Part shown: positions 25,385 to 34,852 of the stretch, in pieces
How the letters are laid out: each line of letters opens with the position of its first letter
Position numbering within the stretch: the stretch's first letter is position 1
Origin: JAAGZL01 sp050288625
GTDB taxonomy: Bacteria > Pseudomonadota > Gammaproteobacteria > Chromatiales > Chromatiaceae
DNA length: 64,000 nt
Direction: 5' to 3'
NCBI GenBank assembly: GCA_050288625.1
Contig: JBNKEE010000033.1
Span: forward strand, 40,989-104,988
Position numbers and translations under genes: made by a program
Notes under the pieces: model-generated
Database searches by the model: none
What the model was told of the DNA's origin: nothing
The model's input: the letters and a program-made list of their open reading frames with translations, nothing else

Positions 25385-27019
25385 ATGAAAATATTGAGAA
25401 ATTATAAGATAAAACTACGTCTGTGGTTCCTCACCATTCTGGCGTTGGTTGGGGTTCTCGTTGTTGCGTGGATCTCATTGGCCATGTTCCATTCGGCTCT
25501 TTTGGTAGAGAAGGAGCATCAGACACGCAAGTTGGTTGAATCTGCCCATAGTATTCTGGTGGAGCAATATGAATTATTTACCAAAGGTGAAATGGATGAG
25601 GCGTCCGCCAAGGCCTCGGCACTAGAAATTATCAAGGCAATCCGCTATGACGGTAGCAACTATTATTGGATCAATGATATGGATCCGAAGATGGTCATGC
25701 ACCCGATCAAACCAGCTTTAGATGGCAAAGATCTTTCCGGATTTAAAGATCCTGCTGGGAAAAAGCTTTTCGTGGAATTTGTTAACACGGTAAAAAAGGA
25801 TGGGGCCGGATTCGTTCCGTATCTTTGGCCTAAGCCTGGATCTGACCAGCCTGTAGAAAAGCTCTCATATGTTAAAGGCTTTAAACCCTGGGGATGGATC
25901 ATTGGCTCGGGTATATATATAGATGATGTGGAAGCCGCCTTCCAGAAAAAGTTTTTGACCTTGGGCATAACGGTTGTTTGTTTAATGGCACTTCTGGCTG
26001 GACTTTCATTTGCTATCACCAGAAGTATTATCTCTCCACTGCACACAACCACAATTGCTATGGATAATATCTCCCAAGGAGAGGGAGACTTGACCGCTAG
26101 GTTGGATAATAGTGGAAATGATGAGTTATCTGAACTCTCTCAGGCCTTCAACCGATACACAGAGAAGATCCATGACATTGTACGCCGCGTACAGGAAGCA
26201 ACCGGTGAGCTTACTTCATCCTCTGATGAGCTAAACAAGGTTTCTAGTGAAACAAATGACAGCATGATTCAACAACGCGGTGAAACGCAACAGGCAGCTA
26301 CCGCTGTTACTGAAATGGCATCTACGGTCAAAGAGATCGCAAAGAGCTCAGAGTCAGCTGCTGTTTCTGCAAAAGAAGCAGATAACGAGGCTATCGAAGG
26401 GAAAAATGTTATTGGTGAAGCAACCAAGACGATAAATAAGCTGGCCTCAGAAGTTGAACAGTCGGCTGAAGTGATTAATCGTCTGGAAAATGAGAGTGAG
26501 GCAATAGGGTCAGTCTTAGATGTTATTCGCGGCATTGCTGAGCAGACTAATCTGCTTGCTTTGAATGCAGCCATTGAGGCAGCTAGGGCTGGGGAGCAAG
26601 GTAGAGGGTTTGCTGTAGTGGCAGATGAGGTACGTACTTTGGCAAGCCGCACTCAGCAGTCCACGCAAGAGATCCAGGAGATGATCGAAAAATTGCAGAC
26701 TGGTTCCAGGGAAGCAGTACAGGTTATGGAAAGCAGTCGTGTAACTACTCAGAAAACAGTGGAAAAGGCGAGTGAAGCTGCTGAATCACTAAATAAGATT
26801 GCCGAAGCGGTTGCAATCATCTCTGATATGAATACCCAGATCGCCAGCGCAGCCGAAGAGCAGTCAGCTGTAGCACAAGAGATTGATAAAAACATCGTTC
26901 AGATATCGGACCTGGCGGAGCATGGAGCTGAGCAAACTACCTATGTGTCTGATACTAGCGAAAGATTATCTGAGCTGAGTAAAAGTCTTGCCCAGCTAGT
27001 ACAGCGCTTCAAGGTGTAG
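25385..27019 (+). CDS. Methyl-accepting chemotaxis protein with single Cache domain
   Basis: The 544-residue transmembrane receptor has TM1 (about 13-35) and a periplasmic single Cache domain (about 40-190; YYWINDMDPKMVMHP, GWIIGSGIYIDDVE). TM2 (about 195-213), a HAMP domain and a cytoplasmic signalling domain follow, with the hairpin tip EQTNLLALNAAIEAARAG. It signals to CheA through CheW. Ligand is unknown; sCache_2 receptors often sense small organic acids. There is no C-terminal pentapeptide for methyltransferase tethering. AGGAG lies 10 bases upstream of the ATG, and a strong terminator follows. Confidence 0.95.
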   Translation: MKILRNYKIKLRLWFLTILALVGVLVVAWISLAMFHSALLVEKEHQTRKLVESAHSILVEQYELFTKGEMDEASAKASALEIIKAIRYDGSNYYWINDMDPKMVMHPIKPALDGKDLSGFKDPAGKKLFVEFVNTVKKDGAGFVPYLWPKPGSDQPVEKLSYVKGFKPWGWIIGSGIYIDDVEAAFQKKFLTLGITVVCLMALLAGLSFAITRSIISPLHTTTIAMDNISQGEGDLTARLDNSGNDELSELSQAFNRYTEKIHDIVRRVQEATGELTSSSDELNKVSSETNDSMIQQRGETQQAATAVTEMASTVKEIAKSSESAAVSAKEADNEAIEGKNVIGEATKTINKLASEVEQSAEVINRLENESEAIGSVLDVIRGIAEQTNLLALNAAIEAARAGEQGRGFAVVADEVRTLASRTQQSTQEIQEMIEKLQTGSREAVQVMESSRVTTQKTVEKASEAAESLNKIAEAVAIISDMNTQIASAAEEQSAVAQEIDKNIVQISDLAEHGAEQTTYVSDTSERLSELSKSLAQLVQRFKV

Positions 27020-27045
27020 TGATTTAGTACCAACATATACGATCA

Positions 27046-27079
27046 ATGCCGTCAGGGCCTGTTCCTGACGGCATTTTTT
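27046..27079 (+). terminator. Rho-independent terminator after the chemoreceptor gene
   Basis: A perfect 11-base stem (ATGCCGTCAGG/CCTGACGGCAT) with a 7-base loop runs into a T6 tract. Confidence 0.92.
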
Positions 27080-27139
27080 ATGTCATTGCCTATTCGGTCT
27101 GTTCTGTTCAGAAGCTATCCTGCATAATCACTCAAAATC

Positions 27140-29854
27140 ATGAATATAGTTGATATGGGCGGTAGCACAATAAAACCTATAGATATGGAAAAAATTCTGG
27201 AGACCATCTCTCCAGATAGCATCATTCTGACTGTTAACAGACGTCTCTCCCTTGAGATAAGGAACCAATTTAATCAAAGACAACTTAAGCTCGGATTGCC
27301 GGTTTGGGAGAGCGCCAATACGATTTCATGGCGCGATTGGATTCACGACCAGTTTCTGGAACTGGTAGAACATGGCCAATCTCATCTAACGTTATTGACC
27401 TCGGACCAAGCTCATATAGTGTGGGAGCAGATCATCCAGGCAGACAGAGATGTAGCACTCCTGCGCACAGCAAACGCCGCAAGGCTGGCCCAGGATGCTT
27501 GGACACTTGTCCATACATGGCTGATAGAACAGGATCAACTTACCTATGCTGCAACCGATGAGACCGAACGTTTTTTGTTCTGGGCTGAAAAATTTCGCGC
27601 ACGCTGCAAGAGTAATAACTGGATCGACCCGGCGCAGATTCCAAATATAGTCTTACATTGTCTGGCTGAGGGAACTCTAAAACCTCCTGCAGAGATCATA
27701 TTGGCTGGTTTCGATGAAATCACTCCGCAACAACAACTCTTGTTGAGTTTGCTACGAGACATGGGTTGTGGAACAAGCCTCCTGACAAACATCGTTGAAC
27801 CTGTATCCGTTGCAAGGCTGCATGCTGTAGATATTACTCAGGAACTGGAGTCAGCAGCTGCATGGGCCATAAAACGCCTGATGGTCAACAGCGATACCAG
27901 GATCGGTATTGTGGTACCGAAATTGGAAAAGCTGCGTAGTAGGGTCGATGCTATATTCAAGCGTTCTCTACATCCAGATGCAATCATTCAAGATGTATCG
28001 GATACTCAGAAACTCTACAATATCTCACTGGGTGTCCCACTAGTCCAATGCCCTCTGGTGGCTGATGCGTTTCTACTCATGGATTTGGCAGGCGGCGAAC
28101 TTCCCAGTGGTGATATCAGTCGTCTGTTGCGTTCTCCATTTCTTTTCGGTAGTTCTCAGGAGCGGGAACGCAGGGCACGTCTGGACGCATACATACGCAG
28201 CAGAGTAGGAGAACACACTATTTCCCTGGATACCCTGATTCGTCAGGCCGGTTCGTTTAACCACGATGACGACGCCTGCCCGGTTCTCCTGATATCGCTG
28301 CAAAACTTCAGACGCAGAGCGGATCAGATGCCGGCCAGGCAGTCACCACAACAGTGGACCGAAGAGTTTCAGGCCTTGCTCAATGCCGTGGGTTGGGGAC
28401 GCTACGAGCAGATGAGCAGTGTCGAGTACCAGCAGGTCGAACGTTTTAACCAGGCCATGGCCTCTTTCCAGATGTTAGGGCAGGTGCAAGACTCTATGCA
28501 TCGGCAAGAAGCATTCGATCGCCTACATAACATCGCCCAAGAGACCCTGTTTCAATCACAAGGCAGCGATGCACCTATTCAGATCGTCGGTACCCTGGAG
28601 TCCTCCGGTCTGGGATTCGACCATCTCTGGGTAGTCGGTCTGGATGATACTACCTGGCCTGAGCTTGCGGCACCTAACCCATTGCTGCCTATCTCTGTCC
28701 AGCGTGAATTGAGACTGCCACACGCTTCACCCCAACGTGAACTGGAATATGCCTCAGTCATCACCCAAAGGCTTCTTACGAGCGCCAGTGAGATAGTAGT
28801 TAGCCACGCCGAAACAGATGGAGTAAATCAGCTTCGGGTAAGTCCGTTGGTCGCCCATCTTCCATTGGTGACTGTGGATGACCTTGACCTAGCCTTGATA
28901 GTTGATATCAGCCGAGTTGGATTCGGTTCCAGCAAAATGGAAGAGCTTATCGACAACGACGCACCGCCACTATTACCGGGAACCCATCTGCCCGGTGGCA
29001 GTCGGTTGTTGGCGGATCAGTCGGCCTGTCCGTTTCGCGCCTTTGCCAATTATCGCCTGGGCGCGACTGTCATCGAAGACCCGGTCTCAGGAGTTGACGC
29101 CAGGACTAGAGGAATAATGACCCACAGGGTGCTGCAAGGGATGTGGCAACAGATCGGTGATCAGGAGCGACTGTTGGCTATTGATGAGCCAGATCTGAGG
29201 CAAATTGCAGAAGATGTTGTGTCGCATGAACTATCCCGGATAAAACCGCTGCGTCCAGATACCTTTACCCCCAGGTTTATAGAGATTGAGCAGGAACGGT
29301 TGACAGAACTGGTTCTGGAATGGCTGCAGTTGGAACGACAGCGAGCACCCTTTGCAGTCTCTTCTCTGGAACAGAGGGATAGAGTGGCCCTGGCCGGTCT
29401 GGAATTGGATATTGTGGCGGATAGAATCGACCGTCTTGAGGACGGCAGCAATCTTATTATCGATTACAAGACCGGAAAAAATCTCTCCTACGCAGGTTGG
29501 TTTGAGCAGCGCATAGATGAGCCACAACTGCCACTCTATGCCACCACCAATTCAGCAAATATATCCGGTGTCTTTCTTGCCGGTTTAAACACGTCCAATC
29601 TCAGATTCAGGGGGGTAACTGAACAAGAGGGAGTGGTGCCGGGTATCAAGGCATTCTGTACAACCAAGGAGGCCGTAGACTACGCTGGTTGGGATGGTCT
29701 AAAGACAGAATGGAAACAGCGTTTGGAATTGTTGGCGCAAGAGGTCTTGGATGGGTGTGCGGAGGTAATGCCTAAGGATATCGACAAAGAATGCGTCTAC
29801 TGTCCTCTGCCATCTTTGTGCCGTATCCATGAGTGGGGAGAAGAGGATGAGTAA
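27140..29854 (+). CDS. AddB-like PD-(D/E)XK nuclease with Fe-S cluster
   Basis: This 904-residue protein is the companion of the RecB/AddA-like gene that follows; such pairs occur in beta- and gammaproteobacteria and resemble AddAB double-strand-break processing enzymes. The N-terminal two thirds is a degenerate helicase-like region without a clear Walker A. The C-terminal nuclease has GIMTHRVLQGMW, DRIDRLEDGSNLIIDYKTGK and Cys885, Cys888, Cys894 (C-x2-C-x5-C). With an upstream Cys in ADQSACPFRAFANYRLGA, these form the AddB-type 4Fe-4S staple. The next start lies inside its final codons, so the pair is translationally coupled. Confidence 0.85.
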   Translation: MNIVDMGGSTIKPIDMEKILETISPDSIILTVNRRLSLEIRNQFNQRQLKLGLPVWESANTISWRDWIHDQFLELVEHGQSHLTLLTSDQAHIVWEQIIQADRDVALLRTANAARLAQDAWTLVHTWLIEQDQLTYAATDETERFLFWAEKFRARCKSNNWIDPAQIPNIVLHCLAEGTLKPPAEIILAGFDEITPQQQLLLSLLRDMGCGTSLLTNIVEPVSVARLHAVDITQELESAAAWAIKRLMVNSDTRIGIVVPKLEKLRSRVDAIFKRSLHPDAIIQDVSDTQKLYNISLGVPLVQCPLVADAFLLMDLAGGELPSGDISRLLRSPFLFGSSQERERRARLDAYIRSRVGEHTISLDTLIRQAGSFNHDDDACPVLLISLQNFRRRADQMPARQSPQQWTEEFQALLNAVGWGRYEQMSSVEYQQVERFNQAMASFQMLGQVQDSMHRQEAFDRLHNIAQETLFQSQGSDAPIQIVGTLESSGLGFDHLWVVGLDDTTWPELAAPNPLLPISVQRELRLPHASPQRELEYASVITQRLLTSASEIVVSHAETDGVNQLRVSPLVAHLPLVTVDDLDLALIVDISRVGFGSSKMEELIDNDAPPLLPGTHLPGGSRLLADQSACPFRAFANYRLGATVIEDPVSGVDARTRGIMTHRVLQGMWQQIGDQERLLAIDEPDLRQIAEDVVSHELSRIKPLRPDTFTPRFIEIEQERLTELVLEWLQLERQRAPFAVSSLEQRDRVALAGLELDIVADRIDRLEDGSNLIIDYKTGKNLSYAGWFEQRIDEPQLPLYATTNSANISGVFLAGLNTSNLRFRGVTEQEGVVPGIKAFCTTKEAVDYAGWDGLKTEWKQRLELLAQEVLDGCAEVMPKDIDKECVYCPLPSLCRIHEWGEEDE

Positions 29855-32800
29855 CCCCAACATTCAAGATCAAGGACAACGCGAACAGGCACTGGATATA
29901 GAGCGCTCATTTATCGTACAGGCCCCGGCCGGTTCCGGTAAGACAGAACTGCTGATTCAGCGCTATCTGAGTCTACTTGCTGTAGTGAATGAGCCGGAAG
30001 AGATTGTCGCTATCACCTTCACCAGGAAGGCGACCTCAGAGATGCGCAACCGCATCCTGGATGCCATGGATGGAACGTCTGGACCAGAACCGGAGCAGGG
30101 ACATGAACACCTTACCTGGAGTCTGGCAAAAGGCGTTATAGAGCGCGACCTGGAACTGGGATGGGGATTGCAACAGTCCCCCCGGCGTCTCAGGATCCAG
30201 ACCATCGACTCTCTATGTGGCGATATCACCCGTCAGTTGCCGTTGCTGTCTAGCTTTGGTGGTAACCAGCAGGCCATAGAAAAGGCCAAGAAGATGTACG
30301 AGGCGGCGGCCAGGACGGCAATTCATCATCTGGAACAGGGCAGGGAGTGGGGCGATGCCGTGGCCACCCTGTTGCGCCATCTGGGCAATAACATATCCAG
30401 ATTGGAGGGGTTGCTGGTAACCATGCTATCCAAGCGCGACCAGTGGTTGCGACATGTGGTTAGTGATGGCGATGAGTGGCTACGACGACAGGAACTGGAA
30501 CGGGCTTTGGAGAGCATGGTTGAAGATGCCATGACCAAGCTGACCGCAACCGTTCCCCACAACCTCACGTCAGAGATACTCCGACATGCCAGATTTGCAG
30601 CAGCCAATCTGAAAGAAGGTGGTAAGGAGAGGGATGTTGTTGCCTGTTTGGATATGCAGGCCATGCCTTCGGCGTGTTGTGATGCCATCTCGCAGTGGAG
30701 AGGTTTGGCTGACCTACTGTTAACCAAAGATGGTGGGTTAAGAAAGAGGGTAAATAAACTAGATGGTTTTCCAGCAGACAATGCTGATGGGAAAGATTTA
30801 TGCAAACAGATGAAAGACGACTTTTCTGCTTTGCTTGAAGAGTTAAGGAATCATCCCAAATTCATCTTAGAACTTGATCAAGTTCGTTTACTCCCGCCAG
30901 TTGCATACACAGAAGATCAATGGCGGGTGATGCAGGCTCTGTTCCTGTTCTTGAAGATCGCAGTGGCGGAACTGAGATTAGAGATGGCAGAACGCGGGGA
31001 GCTCGACTTCATCGAAATGGCTCTGGGCGCCAATACCGCGCTGGGAACTGATGATAACCCAACAGATCTGGCCATGGCTCTGGACTATCGCATACAACAC
31101 ATCCTGGTAGATGAGTTCCAGGATACTTCATACGGACAGTATGAACTGCTGAGAAAGCTTACTCGCGGCTGGGAGCCGAGCGATGGCAGGACCCTGTTCG
31201 TGGTGGGCGACCCCATGCAATCTATCTACCGTTTCCGTGAAGCCGATGTGGGGCTCTATCTGAAGATCAGACAGGAGGGGCTAGGCCATATCGGCCTGAC
31301 ACCCCTGTTACTTTTTGTGAACTTCCGGTCACAGGCTGGAATCGTCGAGTGGGTCAACCAGGTGTTCCAGCAGGTATTCCCTCAGCAGGAGGATATCGGC
31401 ATGGGGGCCGTAACCTATGTCAATTCCACGCCATTCCACTCTGAGAATGCCAAACTCGCTGTGCAGGTGCATCCAGGCTTAGGACGCGATGACCTGGCTG
31501 AGGCTAGACAGATTCTGGAACTGATAGAGACCACACATCGGGAAGAACCAAACGATGAAATTGCCATCCTGGTGCGCAGCCGTAATCATCTGGCAGAGAT
31601 CATCCCGCAACTGAAACAGGCCGGATTGAGGTTTCAGGCAGTGGATGTGGAACCCCTGTCCCAGCGTCCAATCATCTACGACCTGATGGCCTTGACTCGT
31701 GCCCTGCTGCACCCGGCGGATCGTATCTCCTGGCTTGCCATACTCCGCGCACCCTGGTGCGGTCTGAGCCTGGAAGATATGTATGCCCTGGCAGGTGGAA
31801 ACCATAACCTCACTATCTGGGAATTGATTAACCGGGATGATCTCAAAGAAGAGATGAGTAACGAGGGCCAGACACGACTGCTACGCGTCAGATCTGTCCT
31901 GCAGCTAGCCCAGCACAGACACCGGCGTGTGCCCCTGCGTGATCTGGTTGAAGGGGCCTGGATCGCTCTTGGCGGACCTGCTGTGGTCAGGTCCGAGACA
32001 GAGCTGGAAGAGGCCGGGATGCTGTTTCAATTACTGGAAGAGTTTGACCGGGGTGGAGATATAGATGATTTTTCCGCGCTGGATGAGGCGCTGAATGAGC
32101 TATACGCCCCGCCGGACACCGCCAGCGACGAACGGTTGCAACTAATGACCATACATGCCGCCAAGGGCCTGGAGTTTGACCGGGTGATCATTCCCGGATT
32201 GGGTAAGTGGTCAGGGGGTGTTGATACCAGACTCCTGTATTGGCTGGAACGCATCTCATCGGATGGGGAAAATGATCTGTTACTTGCGCCGATCAAGGGT
32301 GCGGATGAAAAAGAGGACCTCATATATAAGTATCTGCACCGTATGGTTAGGGAGAAGGACCGTTTGGAAACAGTGCGACTGCTGTATGTGGCGGCCACCA
32401 GGGCCAGGAAACATCTGCACCTGTTTGGGCATGTGGAGTACACCCAGAACGGTATCAAAGATCCTGATACGCGCTCACTGCTTGCGTCTCTATGGTCAGC
32501 GCCTGAGATAAAGGAGCAATTCCTGCAGATGTCGGTAGAAGATCAAGCTCCGGTCGAATCACAATCAGCGAGGCAAGATACGCATCCAATACGCCGTCTG
32601 CCTACGGAGTGGCAGTTCCCACAACGAGAACTGGAGACACCTCTGCCTCAGATCGTCTCAGAACCATTACCAGAAACGACCCAACTGGAACGGGTAGAGT
32701 TTGACTGGGCCAGCGAGACCGCACGCCATGTCGGAACCCTAGTGCATCGCTATCTGCAGCGTATTGCCAGGGATGGTACAAGGTCCTGGGATCGGCAGCG

Positions 32801-33239
32801 TATCAGCTCTCTGCATGGCGCATTCGCTAACGCCCTCCTGCATCTTGGAGTCCCCAAAGACGAACTGTACGCAGCCGTAACCAGGGTGGATGCGGCTTTG
32901 TCACAAGCCATGGCGGATGATCGTGGCTGCTGGATCCTGTCTGACCAGCATCAGGATGCCAGATCAGAATATGCCCTCAGTTCTGCACTCAATAACAAGC
33001 TGGTGAACATAGTGGTGGATCGGACCTTCATCGATGTGTACGGAGTGAGATGGATCATCGACTACAAGACTGGATTCCATGAGGGCAGTGACGTCGATGC
33101 CTTTCTGGATAGAGAGATGGAAAGATATCGTGGGCAGATGGTGCGCTATGCCGCTGTATTCAGCAAACTGGAAGATCGCCCTATCAGGCTTGGTCTCTAT
33201 TTTCCCCTGATGTCGGGATGGCGTAGCTGGGAGTTGTAG
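29847..33239 (+). CDS. AddA/RecB-like UvrD-family helicase-nuclease
   Basis: ATG 29847 is preferred: GGAG is 6 bases upstream and it overlaps the end of the addB-like gene by 8 bases. An in-frame ATG at 29829 also exists. About 1130 residues contain UvrD/Rep helicase motifs in order: Walker A VQAPAGSGKTELL, ITFTRKATSEM, HILVDEFQDTS, VVGDPMQSIYRFREADV, LMTIHAAKGLEFDRVIIPG and LLYVAATRARKHLHLFG. A C-terminal RecB-type nuclease has DVYGVRWIIDYKTG and YRGQMVRYA. It should unwind and resect DNA ends for RecA-dependent repair. Its stop codon lies within a REP-like repeat. Confidence 0.9.
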   Translation: MSNPNIQDQGQREQALDIERSFIVQAPAGSGKTELLIQRYLSLLAVVNEPEEIVAITFTRKATSEMRNRILDAMDGTSGPEPEQGHEHLTWSLAKGVIERDLELGWGLQQSPRRLRIQTIDSLCGDITRQLPLLSSFGGNQQAIEKAKKMYEAAARTAIHHLEQGREWGDAVATLLRHLGNNISRLEGLLVTMLSKRDQWLRHVVSDGDEWLRRQELERALESMVEDAMTKLTATVPHNLTSEILRHARFAAANLKEGGKERDVVACLDMQAMPSACCDAISQWRGLADLLLTKDGGLRKRVNKLDGFPADNADGKDLCKQMKDDFSALLEELRNHPKFILELDQVRLLPPVAYTEDQWRVMQALFLFLKIAVAELRLEMAERGELDFIEMALGANTALGTDDNPTDLAMALDYRIQHILVDEFQDTSYGQYELLRKLTRGWEPSDGRTLFVVGDPMQSIYRFREADVGLYLKIRQEGLGHIGLTPLLLFVNFRSQAGIVEWVNQVFQQVFPQQEDIGMGAVTYVNSTPFHSENAKLAVQVHPGLGRDDLAEARQILELIETTHREEPNDEIAILVRSRNHLAEIIPQLKQAGLRFQAVDVEPLSQRPIIYDLMALTRALLHPADRISWLAILRAPWCGLSLEDMYALAGGNHNLTIWELINRDDLKEEMSNEGQTRLLRVRSVLQLAQHRHRRVPLRDLVEGAWIALGGPAVVRSETELEEAGMLFQLLEEFDRGGDIDDFSALDEALNELYAPPDTASDERLQLMTIHAAKGLEFDRVIIPGLGKWSGGVDTRLLYWLERISSDGENDLLLAPIKGADEKEDLIYKYLHRMVREKDRLETVRLLYVAATRARKHLHLFGHVEYTQNGIKDPDTRSLLASLWSAPEIKEQFLQMSVEDQAPVESQSARQDTHPIRRLPTEWQFPQRELETPLPQIVSEPLPETTQLERVEFDWASETARHVGTLVHRYLQRIARDGTRSWDRQRISSLHGAFANALLHLGVPKDELYAAVTRVDAALSQAMADDRGCWILSDQHQDARSEYALSSALNNKLVNIVVDRTFIDVYGVRWIIDYKTGFHEGSDVDAFLDREMERYRGQMVRYAAVFSKLEDRPIRLGLYFPLMSGWRSWEL

Positions 33240-33294
33240 GAGCCCAGCCCTCTGGGCGAATCGTTATAAATCGCCAGCAGAAGCCAGCTCCTAC
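33236..33294. repeat. REP-like inverted pair (REPIN-like)
   Basis: GTAGGAGC at 33236-33243 and its inverse GCTCCTAC at 33287-33294 bound two imperfect hairpin units (CCAGCCC/CTGGGCGA and the inverted TCGCCAGCAG/CCAGC). Each unit resembles the GTAG-type REP of Pseudomonas and Xanthomonas, and the head-to-head pair has REPIN geometry. It fills the whole gap between the convergent helicase and gluQ genes and contains the helicase stop codon. Confidence 0.7.
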
Positions 33295-33296
33295 AT

Positions 33297-34184
33297 CTAG
33301 AATTGTTGAATGGGTATTGTCTTTGTATCCCAGTTGGTGACGGCCCACTCCCAGAACTCATCGAGATTAGCCGGAGCGTCCTTTCCCGGTGTCTGACCTA
33401 AAAACTCCGCAGCCCTAAGTAGGGTTTGTAGTGGATCCTCCCTATCCACCGGCCAGGCCAGACTCTGCTTGCTCAGCTTCTTGCCATCCTTGCCCATGAC
33501 CAAGGGCAGGTGGGCATACTCTGGCATTGGCAGACCCAGGAGCCTTTGCAGATATACCTGACGCGGGGTGGAGAAAAGCAGATCGCTGCCTCGCACCACT
33601 CGGGTGATGCTCTGAAAGGCATCGTCCACTACCACCGCTAGTTGATAGGCGTAGAGCCCATCCGCACGGCGGATGACAAAATCCCCCACATCCTGCCCCA
33701 GGTTTTGGCGGAATCGGCCATGGATCAGGTCGGTAAAGCCGGTTTCCACGGAGTCAGTGATGAGTCGCAGCGTCTTGGAATCGCGCGCCGTGTCATAGCC
33801 GTTGCGACAGGTTCCTGGATAGATCATGCCTTCACTGCCCTTAATGGCTACTTCCTGAATCTCTCTGCGACTGCAGCTGCATCTATAGGCCAGGCCTGAT
33901 GAGAGCAGATTCTCGGCAGCCTCGACATAGGCACTGATGCGACTGCTCTGATACAACACTGGTTCATCCCAGGAAAAGCCGAACAGTTCCAGAGTTGCCA
34001 GTATAGAGTCAGCAGCGCCGAGTTTTTCCCGCGGTGGATCTATATCCTCCATACGCAGCAGCCAGACACCGCTATGACTGCGAGCATCCAGATAGCTTCC
34101 CAGGGCGGCCACCAGAGAGCCGAAGTGTAAGGGACCGGAGGGTGATGGGGCGAAACGTCCACGGTATCTAGTGAGTGTGCACAT
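33297..34184 (-). CDS. gluQ: Glutamyl-Q tRNA(Asp) synthetase
   Basis: Attaches glutamate to the queuosine base at position 34 of tRNA(Asp). The 295-residue protein is a truncated GluRS lacking the anticodon-binding domain, as in the family. It has the HIGH-type motif FAPSPSGPLHFGSLVAALG, a zinc-site cysteine cluster (CSCSRREI, YPGTCRNGYD) and the KMSKS-type GKDGKKLSKQS. It lies downstream of dksA, the common gammaproteobacterial arrangement, with a terminator between them. Confidence 0.95.
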   Translation of the reverse strand: MCTLTRYRGRFAPSPSGPLHFGSLVAALGSYLDARSHSGVWLLRMEDIDPPREKLGAADSILATLELFGFSWDEPVLYQSSRISAYVEAAENLLSSGLAYRCSCSRREIQEVAIKGSEGMIYPGTCRNGYDTARDSKTLRLITDSVETGFTDLIHGRFRQNLGQDVGDFVIRRADGLYAYQLAVVVDDAFQSITRVVRGSDLLFSTPRQVYLQRLLGLPMPEYAHLPLVMGKDGKKLSKQSLAWPVDREDPLQTLLRAAEFLGQTPGKDAPANLDEFWEWAVTNWDTKTIPIQQF

Positions 34185-34202
34185 TGGTCCATTTTAAGCA
34201 TG

Positions 34203-34226
34203 AAAAAGCCGGCTAGAAAGCCGGCT
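34203..34226 (-). terminator. Rho-independent terminator after dksA
   Basis: On the minus strand AGCCGGCT-TTCT-AGCCGGCT is followed by TTTTCA. The perfect 8-base G+C-rich stem and T tract lie 26 bases past the dksA stop and 19 bases before gluQ. Confidence 0.85.
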
Positions 34227-34251
34227 ATTATGTTCGGTAGATACAGGTCGG

Positions 34252-34698
34252 TTAACCCATCTGTTTCTCTCGGATCTCGTCCAGAGTCTTGCAGTCGATA
34301 CATAGGGTAGCAGTCGGTCTGGCCTCAAGTCTGCGGATACCGATCTCTACACCACATGATTCACAATATCCGTAGTCGTGGTTGTCTATCAGAGTCAGGG
34401 TATCGTCGATTTTTTTGATGAGTTTACGTTCACGGTCTCTGGTACGCAACTCCAGGCTGAATTCAGATTCCTGGCTAGCCCTATCGGTGGGATCGGGAAA
34501 ATTGGCCGCCTCATCCTGCATGTGATGTACCGTTCTATCTACCTCAGCCATGAGCTCATTTTTCCACGCCTGCATGATGCTGCGGAAATGCTCTTCCATC
34601 TTTTCGTTCATATACTCTTCGCCCTTTTTCGTCTTGTAGGGCGTAAAGCCAAACGGACCGGAAAGTTGCTCTTTTTCGGGTCTCTTTTTAGCGGCCAT
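34252..34698 (-). CDS. dksA: RNA polymerase-binding transcription factor DksA
   Basis: DksA binds the secondary channel of RNA polymerase and works with ppGpp in the stringent response. The 148-residue protein has the coiled-coil region with acidic tip (EAANFPDPTDRASQESEFSL) and a C-terminal C4 zinc finger (CESCGVEIGIRRLEARP, CIDCK). The length is typical. It has an own terminator. The tRNA-Gly promoter at 17390 shows the discriminator type DksA acts on. Confidence 0.96.
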   Translation of the reverse strand: MAAKKRPEKEQLSGPFGFTPYKTKKGEEYMNEKMEEHFRSIMQAWKNELMAEVDRTVHHMQDEAANFPDPTDRASQESEFSLELRTRDRERKLIKKIDDTLTLIDNHDYGYCESCGVEIGIRRLEARPTATLCIDCKTLDEIREKQMG

Positions 34699-34852
34699 TC
34701 AAATCTCCTGACAAACCATACTAATGAAGGGCGGTATCTATACCAGAATAGCGTGTTCCGGGCAAGAAATAGTGTCCAAAACAGCCATACTTGGGTGCTA
34801 TCGATGAACCCTTTGGGTTAAGCTAAGGCATCTAAATAATAGCAGAACCGGG

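Noticed and set aside
26269..26652. Ser/Ala-rich antisense ORF in the chemoreceptor gene
   Set aside because: Its low-complexity composition mirrors the helical repeats of the receptor on the other strand.
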